Part shown: positions 1-4,484 of the stretch, in pieces
How positions within the stretch are numbered: the first letter of the stretch is position 1
Layout: each line of letters begins with the position of its first letter
Assembly: GCA_003151535.1 (NCBI GenBank)
Contig: PLXT01000105.1
Span: 1-6,820 of the forward strand
From: Methanobacterium sp.
Lineage (GTDB): Archaea > Methanobacteriota > Methanobacteria > Methanobacteriales > Methanobacteriaceae
Length of the DNA: 6,820 bases
Direction: 5' to 3'
Notes under the pieces: model-generated
Told to the model about the DNA's origin: nothing
Seen by the model: the letters and a program-made list of their open reading frames with translations, nothing else
Databases searched by the model: none
Made by a program: the position numbers and the translations under genes

Positions 1-90
1 TGCACGGGTTTATGGAAATGCACTGGTTTCTGGAACTGCACTGGTTTCTGGAATTGCACGGGTTTATGGAAATGCACGGGTTTATGGGGA
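1..90. repeat. Five tandem copies of an 18-bp unit coding for beta-helix turns
   Basis: Five units of exactly 18 bp run from 1 to 90 (1-18, 19-36, 37-54, 55-72, 73-90), and a decayed sixth begins at 91. Units differ mainly at unit positions 6, 12 and 18. In the coding frame starting at base 2 these are second codon positions, giving Arg/Leu, Tyr/Ser and Asn/Thr/Ile. Units 2 and 3 are nearly identical, and unit 4 matches unit 1 exactly, which suggests recent duplication or conversion. The array probably extends upstream of the window. Confidence 0.9.
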
Positions 91-322
91 TGCATGGGAA
101 ACCTCTCCCCTTCAAATTATGGGAACAAAACCTGATTCATTTGTAAATATACCTAAAAAAGGTTACATTCAAATAGGTTGTATTTATAAAACTTTTGATG
201 AATGGTTAAATACCTATCAAGATGAAGGTAAAAAACACCACTTCACAGATAAAGAGATAGGGGAATATAAGATTTATATAGATATGGCAATTAAATTATC
301 AAAATTAGATGAAAAAGTTTAA
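1..322 (+). CDS. Left-handed beta-helix (hexapeptide repeat) protein, C-terminal part; 5' end lies outside the window
   Basis: The frame is open from base 2 to the TAA at 320-322 and gives 106 residues of a longer protein. The first 30 residues are five hexads of the form A-[RL]-V-[YS]-G-[NTID] (ARVYGN, ALVSGT, ALVSGI, ARVYGN, ARVYGD), followed by AWETSPLQIMGT. Such hexads form the turns of left-handed beta-helix domains, with Ala, Val and Gly as the conserved positions. The part after the helix (IQIGCIYKTFDEW, then GEYKIYIDMAIKL) resembles the tail I associate with phage and bacterial proteins that carry these repeats. It may be a separate small domain. An ATG at 119 is in the same frame but is internal: the repeat runs into it without a stop and no ribosome site precedes it. 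Function is unknown; a structural or surface role is possible. The 3' end overlaps the next gene by 14 nt. Confidence 0.85.
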   Translation, partial: ARVYGNALVSGTALVSGIARVYGNARVYGDAWETSPLQIMGTKPDSFVNIPKKGYIQIGCIYKTFDEWLNTYQDEGKKHHFTDKEIGEYKIYIDMAIKLSKLDEKV

Positions 323-479
323 TTCAAATAGAGAAATAGAAGAATATTTAATTTCTAGACAATTAAAAAGAGAAAAGTTAGAAAGAAAATTGTTAGAAAA
401 ACATGGTAAAGAGACTAATAAACTTTTAAAAGAAGTGTTGAAATCTCAAAAATCTATATTGAAAGAATTAAAGAAATGA
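309..479 (+). CDS. Small charged helical protein (56 aa), possible coiled coil
   Basis: The frame ATG AAA AAG TTT AAT TCA runs from 309 to TGA at 477-479 and encodes 56 residues. It fills a stretch that would otherwise be empty between two genes. The product is very rich in Lys, Glu and Leu with no Pro and one Gly (for example EEYLISRQLKREKLERKLL, then LLKEVLKSQKSILKELKK). It should be almost wholly alpha-helical and may form a coiled coil. There is no membrane segment and no family I recognise. Its start lies inside the end of the preceding gene (14-nt overlap), and its stop overlaps the next start as ATGA. This packing matches the rest of the window and supports it as a real gene. Confidence 0.7.
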   Translation: MKKFNSNREIEEYLISRQLKREKLERKLLEKHGKETNKLLKEVLKSQKSILKELKK

Positions 480-790
480 AAATATTTAAAATAGCTAAAG
501 ATTCTAATTTTAGAAAAGATATAAGGGATTTATTTGATAAATATGGATTAAATGCTAGACTTATTACAGATGAAGGTCAAAGTGATGATTGGGCAATAAA
601 AACAGCAACAAAAATAATAGGAAGCAATGAAATATCCTTAAATGATGAATCAATTTTATCTATCCAAGATCAAATAGGAAATTTTAGACTTGTTGTTTCG
701 GGTAAAGTAAGAGAATATGAAGATAATTTAATTAAAATTTCGCAACAAATGTTAGAAAATAAACCAGAAACTTTAATAAAAATAAAATAA
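476..790 (+). CDS. Unidentified small protein (104 aa)
   Basis: It starts at the ATG of an ATGA overlap with the 56-aa gene and ends at TAA. The product is soluble, mixed alpha/beta in appearance, with no signal peptide or membrane helix. The N-terminal third (MKIFKIAKDSNFRKDIRDLFDKYGL) looks like a strand followed by an amphipathic helix, and the C-terminal third (YEDNLIKISQQMLENKP) looks helical. I see no catalytic or metal-binding motif and no family I can name. Translational coupling to the gene before it is likely, given the overlap. Confidence 0.75.
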   Translation: MKIFKIAKDSNFRKDIRDLFDKYGLNARLITDEGQSDDWAIKTATKIIGSNEISLNDESILSIQDQIGNFRLVVSGKVREYEDNLIKISQQMLENKPETLIKIK

Positions 791-798
791 ATTACAGA

Positions 799-1035
799 AT
801 GTACTATAATATGTTAGAAAGAGATTATATAAATACAAAACAGATAGAAGAAGGTATCAGAACTAGAGATAAATGGCTGAAAGACCAAAAGAAAAAATTT
901 GGTAAAATTGGTTCTACAAGTGAATCTGTTCAGGGTTATAATGCAGTTGTTGTTAATGAAAATACAACTGGACTTAAAACTTTTGATTTACCCACAAAGA
1001 AAACACATTACCAAGAAACCGATTATTCAAATTAA
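799..1035 (+). CDS. Unidentified small protein (78 aa)
   Basis: It begins 8 nt after the previous stop and ends at TAA. A second Met at residue 5 is a possible alternative start; neither has a clear Shine-Dalgarno site. The N-terminal half is strongly charged and helical (LERDYINTKQIEEGIRTRDKWLKDQKKKFG). The C-terminal half is polar and probably extended or disordered (VVVNENTTGLKTFDLPTKKTHY). No membrane segment, cysteine pair or known motif is visible. Its assignment as a gene rests on tight spacing and continuity with its neighbours. Confidence 0.65.
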   Translation: MYYNMLERDYINTKQIEEGIRTRDKWLKDQKKKFGKIGSTSESVQGYNAVVVNENTTGLKTFDLPTKKTHYQETDYSN

Positions 1036-1046
1036 TAAATAAAATT

Positions 1047-1307
1047 ATGTGGCCTGAAATAATACCAACTAAAGATGTAATGGATGTTTTTGAGAAAAAA
1101 CTCAAACTATTGGATTTTTCTTATAAATCTATGGAAACTAGGTTAAAAGATATGTTGAATGAAGAAAAACCTGATTGGAATGTTATTCTTGTAAAGAAAA
1201 TGGATATGGATAATAATAGACAATCTAGAGATTATCTGATGGAAATTAGAAATGAAATATTTGGAAAAGCAAAAATTAAATTACCAGAAGAATTAACAAA
1301 TAAATGA
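1047..1307 (+). CDS. Unidentified small protein (86 aa)
   Basis: It starts at ATG after an A/T-rich leader (AAATAAAATT) without a Shine-Dalgarno site, 11 nt after the previous stop, and ends at TGA. The product is charged and largely helical (FEKKLKLLDFSYKSMETRLKDML, then RDYLMEIRNEIFGKAKIKLPEELTNK), with three Trp and several Met residues. It has no membrane segment. The stop overlaps the next start as ATGA, so the downstream membrane protein is probably translated by coupling. No family is recognised. Confidence 0.7.
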   Translation: MWPEIIPTKDVMDVFEKKLKLLDFSYKSMETRLKDMLNEEKPDWNVILVKKMDMDNNRQSRDYLMEIRNEIFGKAKIKLPEELTNK

Positions 1308-1516
1308 TAGCATATTTATTAATAGCAAATTATATTTGTTTTTATATAATTTTTTATACATTTATTAAATATATAAAGACAAGAACAATGTTAATTGTAT
1401 CATTATTTCCGGGAATAAGTTTAATTCTTGTTGTAATATTTATAATAGGGGTTTTTTACATTTGGTTGATAGAAACACCAATTAGATTATATTTAAAATT
1501 GGGACAAAAGAAATAA
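1304..1516 (+). CDS. Small membrane protein with two predicted helices (70 aa)
   Basis: The start overlaps the preceding stop (ATGA). Residues about 2-21 (IAYLLIANYICFYIIFYTFI) and about 29-53 (rich in Leu, Ile, Val and Phe, with Pro36) form two hydrophobic segments separated by a short basic loop (KYIKTRT). A basic tail (YLKLGQKK) follows. By the positive-inside rule the loop and the tail cannot both be cytoplasmic if both helices span the membrane, so topology is uncertain. It sits just upstream of the SPFH gene and may act with it at the host inner membrane. It is also short enough to be holin-like, though no lysis gene lies nearby. Function is not known. Confidence 0.65.
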   Translation: MIAYLLIANYICFYIIFYTFIKYIKTRTMLIVSLFPGISLILVVIFIIGVFYIWLIETPIRLYLKLGQKK

Positions 1517-1536
1517 ATTTTCATTAAACTAAAAAG

Positions 1537-1542
1537 AAAGGA
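1537..1542 (+). promoter_or_regulatory. Shine-Dalgarno-like site for the SPFH gene
   Basis: AAAGGA lies 8 nt before the ATG at 1551, a good spacing. It is one of the clearer ribosome sites in the window and sits in a 34-nt gap with no gene. This suggests the SPFH gene is translated independently of the genes upstream. Confidence 0.5.
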
Positions 1543-1550
1543 TCTAAGAA

Positions 1551-2537
1551 ATGAATTTCATTATTAATCTAATTTTGTGGTTAATCATGCTTTATGGAAT
1601 TGTTGTTGTAATTTGGAACTTGATTTATAAGAAGATGTCTCCTGATGAACAAAGGGGTAAAGTAAAATTACCTTTTAAACCAATTTATTTATTTATAGTT
1701 ATTGGGGTAATTGTTCTCAAATCCATTATAACTATAGTTCCGGGTCAGGAAGTGTATGTAGTACAAACACCCTGGGGTATAAACGATAAACCATTGCATT
1801 CTGGTTGGAGCATAATACCACCATGGAATAAAACATTCCCAATGGATAAAACAGTTTGGGTTTATACATTTAGTGATAAAAAATGGGAAGGTCAAGTTAA
1901 AGAAGCAGATGCTATTTGGGCACCAACAAGAGATGGTATTAAAATAGGTATTGACGTCTCAATTAACTGGAGAATTGATCCAGAACAAGCACCATATATT
2001 TATCAAAATGTAAGTGAAGCAGATGGTACTGATGAAGGGAGGTATAAATGGATAGAAGCTAATCTTATAAGAGCAAAAACAGTTAGTGTAATATCATTAA
2101 TAGTGGGAAGATATTCACCAATAGAAGTATATGGTGGAGAAAAAAGACAAGAAATACAGGATAAAGTATATGAAATGTTGAAGGATGAATTGGCAGTTTA
2201 TAAATTAATTCTTGATAATGTAAACATAAGAGAAGTGAATTACTTTCCAGATTATGATAATGCTATCAAACAGAAAAAATTAGCAGAACAACAAGTTCTT
2301 ACTTTAGAACAGGTAACAAGACAAAAAGAAGAACAGGTCAAACAGGCTGAATTGGATAAACAAATGACAATTACTAAAGCCGAAGCTGAGGCAAAATCAT
2401 TGCAAATTCAAGGTCAATCTATTAGTGATAATCCAAAAGTTATAGCTTTAAAATGGATTGAAAAATGGAATGGTGATGTACCCAAGATTATGGGTGGTAG
2501 CAGCAATTTTTTAATGGATATTAGTAAATATTTCTAA
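1551..2537 (+). CDS. SPFH/Band 7 (stomatin/prohibitin-like) membrane protein
   Basis: A 328-aa protein with two N-terminal hydrophobic segments, residues about 3-26 and 44-63, separated by a charged loop (KKMSPDEQRGKVKLPFK). The SPFH domain follows from about 62: VPGQEVYVVQTPWG, then LHSGWSIIPPW, matching the usual V-x-G-x-x-x-V...G...PG-hh-hh-P-W opening. The strand pair TRDGIKIGIDVSINWRID is typical of the domain core. After DNVNIREVNYFPDYDNAI, a helical heptad-like stretch rich in Gln, Lys and Glu (about 250-298) is the expected coiled coil that drives ring or cage assembly. Family members (stomatin, prohibitin, HflK/HflC) form large membrane-anchored oligomers that organise membranes or restrain FtsH-type proteases. 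Here the target is presumably the host inner membrane. Start is supported by AAAGGA at 1537-1542. The family call is firm; the role in a phage is inference. Confidence 0.88.
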   Translation: MNFIINLILWLIMLYGIVVVIWNLIYKKMSPDEQRGKVKLPFKPIYLFIVIGVIVLKSIITIVPGQEVYVVQTPWGINDKPLHSGWSIIPPWNKTFPMDKTVWVYTFSDKKWEGQVKEADAIWAPTRDGIKIGIDVSINWRIDPEQAPYIYQNVSEADGTDEGRYKWIEANLIRAKTVSVISLIVGRYSPIEVYGGEKRQEIQDKVYEMLKDELAVYKLILDNVNIREVNYFPDYDNAIKQKKLAEQQVLTLEQVTRQKEEQVKQAELDKQMTITKAEAEAKSLQIQGQSISDNPKVIALKWIEKWNGDVPKIMGGSSNFLMDISKYF

Positions 2538-2540
2538 ATG

Positions 2541-2640
2541 CCTTGGAAAGCGCTTACTTAGATACCTTCATTCACCGGGCCTGAAGGTCGCAATGCTAAG
2601 AAGATCAGGATTGTAAGACGTAGGTCCCGCTATTTTGAGA
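2541..2640 (+). ncRNA. Putative structured RNA with pseudoknot (element A)
   Basis: The 132-nt gap 2538-2669 has no credible gene. Bases 2541-2630 are 50% GC (45 of 90 counted), far above the surrounding DNA. Nested stems can be drawn: ACCTTCA (2564-2570) with TGAAGGT (2582-2588), a perfect 7-bp hairpin with an 11-nt loop; CTTAG (2557-2561) with CTAAG (2596-2600); and an outer stem joining 2550-2556 to 2614-2621 with one bulged A. The hairpin loop contains CGGGCC (2576-2581), which can pair with GGTCCCG (2623-2629), either as CGGG/CCCG or as GGGCC/GGTCC with one G-U, giving a pseudoknot. No T-run follows closely, so a simple terminator is unlikely. I could not match it to a tRNA or to any riboswitch or ribozyme I know. 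Strand is inferred from the genes around it. Confidence 0.55.
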
Positions 2641-2651
2641 TTAAAAAACTT

Positions 2652-2663
2652 TTTATTATATTA
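2652..2663 (+). repeat. 12-bp A/T element before the 2670 start, first copy
   Basis: TTTATTATATTA lies 6 nt before the ATG at 2670, and the same 12 bases lie directly before the ATG at 5094. It could be a promoter -10-like or translation-enhancing leader, or chance in AT-rich DNA. Confidence 0.25.
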
Positions 2664-2669
2664 AAAATT

Positions 2670-2876
2670 ATGGAATATAAAACAATAAATAAATTAAAAG
2701 AAACAATTGCTTGGCCTTTTAGGGTAATGTTGTACCCATTAAAATTAATATCATTTCCTTTTTTAGTTGTAATAGGATTTTTTGATACCAATTTTGAAGA
2801 TGAATGGGATAGAAATTATTATAAAAAAGAACTTAAAACTTGGTGTAAACTAAAGAAAAATGAGAAAAGTAATTAA
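2670..2876 (+). CDS. Small protein with one hydrophobic segment (68 aa)
   Basis: It starts at ATG after an A/T-rich leader and ends at TAA, overlapping the next gene by 17 nt. Residues about 13-38 (WPFRVMLYPLKLISFPFLVVIG) form one hydrophobic stretch interrupted by Arg18 and Lys25, so it could be a single membrane helix or an amphipathic, membrane-lying segment. An acidic patch (DTNFEDEWD) and a basic tail (KKELKTWCKLKKNEK) follow. It sits directly after element A, whose RNA could form part of its 5' leader. Its closeness to the SPFH gene suggests, weakly, a shared membrane role. No family is recognised. Confidence 0.65.
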   Translation: MEYKTINKLKETIAWPFRVMLYPLKLISFPFLVVIGFFDTNFEDEWDRNYYKKELKTWCKLKKNEKSN

Positions 2877-3219
2877 AACAGATTGGATTACTAGATTAGA
2901 AATTAGAGCAAATCCAGATACTATCTATTTATTTGGGGATAATTTAACAGGTAAAGGAATGGGTGGTCAAGCTAGAGAAGCAAGAGGAGAACCTAATGCA
3001 ATAGGTATTCCCACAAAGAAAAAACCATCAATGAGTGAAGATGCTTTCTTTACAGATGATGAATATGGTATTAATTGTAGAATTTTAGATAAAGCATTTC
3101 TTAAAATTCCCCCAGATAAAGATGTAGTTGTACCTACAATGGGTGTGGGATTAGCCCAGTTACCAGATAGGGCACCAAAAACATTTGCTTATTTACAAAA
3201 GAAAATAGGAGAATTATGA
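2860..3219 (+). CDS. Macro-domain-like conserved protein of the FGDN/GGQA/GIPTK type (119 aa)
   Basis: The landmarks are IYLFGDNLTGKGMGGQA (residues 22-38), then RGEPNAIGIPTKKKP (42-56), then VVVPTMGVGLAQLPDRAP (89-106). I recognise this as a compact family of hypothetical proteins common in phages and some bacteria, at about its usual length. The pattern recalls macro domains, which bind ADP-ribose: a Gly-rich segment after an N-G-D-like strand, and a C-terminal V-V-P-T-x-G-x-G strand and turn leading into a helix. A ligand such as ADP-ribose or an NAD-derived nucleotide is therefore possible but not shown. No signal or membrane segment is present. It overlaps the previous gene by 17 nt and the next by ATGA. 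Family resemblance is fairly sure; the fold is inference and the activity unknown. Confidence 0.75.
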   Translation: MRKVIKTDWITRLEIRANPDTIYLFGDNLTGKGMGGQAREARGEPNAIGIPTKKKPSMSEDAFFTDDEYGINCRILDKAFLKIPPDKDVVVPTMGVGLAQLPDRAPKTFAYLQKKIGEL

Positions 3220-3536
3220 AAACAGTTTGGGTAGGATTTTGGGAAGGAATTAATTTAATACATCAAAAACATAAACTAAAAAAGAAAGGGTATAAAATGA
3301 CACCAAGTAAAATTTTAGAACAAGCAGAGAAATATAAAAATAACCATAAAATCATTCAAATCATAGGTACTAAAGTGAAAGGTGGTGATCTTATGGATAG
3401 AACTGGATTTATATGGTCAATTGATACTGCTAGTACTGGACCAATTGTTAAATTTTTAGATATTCAAGCAGGTGGAATGAGTTCAATGAGACTTGCAAAT
3501 ATAAAAACAATTAAACATTATTCACCAAAAAGGTAA
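3216..3536 (+). CDS. Unidentified small protein (106 aa, or 79 aa from an internal start)
   Basis: The longest frame starts at 3216 in an ATGA overlap with the macro-like gene. An in-frame ATG at 3297 (Met28) is preceded by AAAGGG with a 6-nt spacer, so it may be the main start. The first 27 residues would then be a separate coupled leader. From Met28 the product begins with a helix (PSKILEQAEKYKNNHKI) and continues with probable beta strands (IIQIIGTKVKGGDL, RTGFIWSIDTA, PIVKFLDIQAGG). This is a small beta-rich domain without a membrane segment or known motif. It ends at TAA just before element B. Confidence 0.65.
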   Translation: MKTVWVGFWEGINLIHQKHKLKKKGYKMTPSKILEQAEKYKNNHKIIQIIGTKVKGGDLMDRTGFIWSIDTASTGPIVKFLDIQAGGMSSMRLANIKTIKHYSPKR

Positions 3537-3542
3537 AATTTG

Positions 3543-3621
3543 GGATTAAAATGCAGTTACCTCAAAAGGTGACTTAGAGGGAATAGTCGCAAGCTATTTG
3601 AATTACAACTGCATTTTATCC
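3543..3621 (+). ncRNA. Putative structured RNA closed by a long stem (element B)
   Basis: The 95-nt gap 3537-3631 has no credible gene. GGAT plus AAAATGCAGTT (3543-3546, 3548-3558) pairs with AACTGCATTTT plus ATCC (3607-3621): 15 pairs with only T3547 bulged. Inside, ACCT caaa AGGT (3559-3570) makes a 4-bp hairpin, and GAATAG (3581-3586) pairs with CTATTT (3594-3599) around the 7-nt loop TCGCAAG. CTT (3573-3575) could reach AAG (3591-3593) in that loop. Competing pairings exist: GTTACCT/AGGTGAC (3556-3573) would open the top of the closing stem, and GACT/AGTC (3571-3588) would replace the second hairpin. No T-run follows, so it is not a standard terminator. The next gene starts 10 nt after the stem, so it could act on translation. 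Class unknown; strand inferred from the neighbours. Confidence 0.55.
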
Positions 3622-3631
3622 AGTTAATATT

Positions 3632-3859
3632 ATGGATAAATACAAATTAGGAATAGATACAGCAGAACCTGGTTCTTCTGATTATAGTTGCTATAGTTTG
3701 ATGGATTCAGAAAGATATGTTTCTACATATATACCTAAAAAAGGTGAATCTATTGTACAAATAATAGCAAATTTACTTTTACTTCTTGAAGAAACTAAAA
3801 AATATAATAATGAATTTAGAAAAAACAATTCTGACAACAGGTGGCGCCCCGGGTTCTGA
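3632..3859 (+). CDS. Unidentified short protein with a GIDTA motif (75 aa)
   Basis: It starts at ATG after TTAATATT, just 3' of element B, and ends at TGA. The N-terminus KLGIDTAEPGSSDYSCYSLMD has the look of a first strand and turn of an RNase H/actin-like fold (h-G-I-D-x-A). The protein is too short to be such an enzyme on its own, so this is only a resemblance. A hydrophobic helix (IVQIIANLLLLLEE) follows. The last 17 codons overlap the start of the SLOG-like gene in another frame (50 nt), much more than any other overlap here. The C-terminus is low-complexity (NNEFRKNNSDNRW). The true end could be shorter or altered by a frameshift. Function unknown. Confidence 0.6.
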   Translation: MDKYKLGIDTAEPGSSDYSCYSLMDSERYVSTYIPKKGESIVQIIANLLLLLEETKKYNNEFRKNNSDNRWRPGF

Positions 3860-4421
3860 TATAACTTGGGAAGAAGAATGTTTAAAGAGAAATTTAGAAG
3901 TTAGATCTTACTCATTTAAAGGTCATAAATCTTTAAGCAAAAATCCTATAATTCTTACTGATGAAGAATTAAAATTAGCAGATCCATTTTTAATTGAAGC
4001 TAATAAAACACTTAAAAGGTGGTTTCCTACAAAAACAGAATACATAAATAATCTGTTAAGAAGAAATTATTATCAAATAAAAGATGTTGATTGTGTAATA
4101 GCAATAGGTAAATGGGAAAATCCAAAAGGTCCTGTAAAAGGTGGTACTGGTTGGGCAGTTCAAATGGCAATAGATTTAAGTAAACAGGTATTTTTATTTG
4201 AACAAATAGAAAATAAATGGTTTCTTTGGAGTTATATTGATAAAGAATGGGTTGAAACTAAACCAGATATAAGAACTGTTAGTATAAGCCATAGTTCTTG
4301 TATTCATATTAATGATATTGGTAAGGGTTGGTCATTTGCTGGAATTGGAACTAGAGAACTTTGGGATAATGGAAAAGAAGCAATAAAACAATTTTGTAAG
4401 ATGAATTTTTCAGTAAAATAG
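3810..4421 (+). CDS. SLOG/LOG-like Rossmann nucleotide-binding protein, ending at an in-frame TAG
   Basis: A 203-aa product is read from ATG 3810. A TTG at 3786 would add eight residues but breaks the natural opening NLEKTILTTGG. Motifs in order are TTGGAPGSD (9-17), YSFKGHKS (34-41), LLRRNYYQI (82-90), VDCVIAIGKW (93-102), KGGTGWAVQMAID (110-122) and FAGIGTRE (176-183). A Gly-rich loop after strand 1 and a later GGTGxA loop are hallmarks of the SLOG superfamily (LOG, DprA, YpsA relatives), which bind nucleotides or related ligands. The LOG-type catalytic PGGxGTxxE is not matched exactly, so I do not assign phosphoribohydrolase activity. The first 50 nt overlap the upstream gene. The stop is TAG (4419-4421), but the same frame stays open for 20 charged codons to a TAA at 4482-4484 that overlaps the next ATG. 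The natural protein may therefore be 223-224 aa. Confidence 0.75.
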   Translation: MNLEKTILTTGGAPGSDITWEEECLKRNLEVRSYSFKGHKSLSKNPIILTDEELKLADPFLIEANKTLKRWFPTKTEYINNLLRRNYYQIKDVDCVIAIGKWENPKGPVKGGTGWAVQMAIDLSKQVFLFEQIENKWFLWSYIDKEWVETKPDIRTVSISHSSCIHINDIGKGWSFAGIGTRELWDNGKEAIKQFCKMNFSVK

Positions 4422-4484
4422 CCAGAAGGTAATTTAGAAAAGTATATGGAATTTAAAAAGAAAAATTTAGAGGAAAATAAATAA
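4422..4484 (+). other. In-frame extension of the SLOG-like gene beyond TAG
   Basis: Directly after the TAG, 20 sense codons follow in the same frame (beginning PEGNLEKYMEF, rich in Lys, Glu and Asn) and end at TAA 4482-4484, which forms TAATG with the next start. The stretch would otherwise be one of the longer gaps in a very compact region. It reads like the lost or recoded tail of the preceding protein. It also contains GAGGA (4470-4474), a possible ribosome site for the next gene. Confidence 0.5.

Noticed and set aside
1..135. Frame 1 through the tandem repeat, giving Cys-Thr-Gly-x-Trp-x hexads to a TGA at 133-135, with most variation at third codon positions
   Set aside because: The frame starting at base 2 gives the familiar A-x-V-x-G-x beta-helix hexads and runs straight into the conserved tail at 91-322. 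Third-position variation in frame 1 is a by-product of variable residues in frame 2.
119..322. A separate 67-aa gene starting at ATG 119
   Set aside because: It is in the same open frame as the repeat region, without a stop between them and without a ribosome site, so the ATG is an internal methionine.
1689..1895. Minus-strand frame inside the SPFH gene
   Set aside because: It lies wholly opposite a confidently identified gene, is rich in Cys, Trp and Tyr from antisense codons, and has no family resemblance. The other minus-strand frames at 4304-4510, 4625-4876 and 6483-6686 are rejected for the same reason.
2541..2640. tRNA gene on either strand in element A
   Set aside because: No T-arm consensus (GGTTCRANTCC-like), no 7-bp acceptor stem and no anticodon arm in the right place on either strand.
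2641..2660. Terminator from the A-run and T-run (AAAAAACTTTTT) after element A
   Set aside because: The complementary runs have no room for a loop and contain no G-C pairs, so a stable terminator hairpin is unlikely.
991..3022. 13-bp match CCCACAAAGAAAA at 991-1003 and 3010-3022, coding PTKK in both
   Set aside because: The surrounding protein sequences are unrelated, and the match is short and A-rich, so chance is the best explanation.
3571..3600. Group I intron core in element B, because GACTTAGAGGG and ATAGTC recall the P7 strands
   Set aside because: The two would be only about 10 nt apart, the other conserved elements (P3, P4-P6, the G-binding site) are missing, and the region is far too short.
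3543..3621. Hammerhead ribozyme or Rho-independent terminator in element B
   Set aside because: The hammerhead core CTGATGA...GAAA is absent. No T-run follows the long stem, and the stem encloses other hairpins instead of a short loop.
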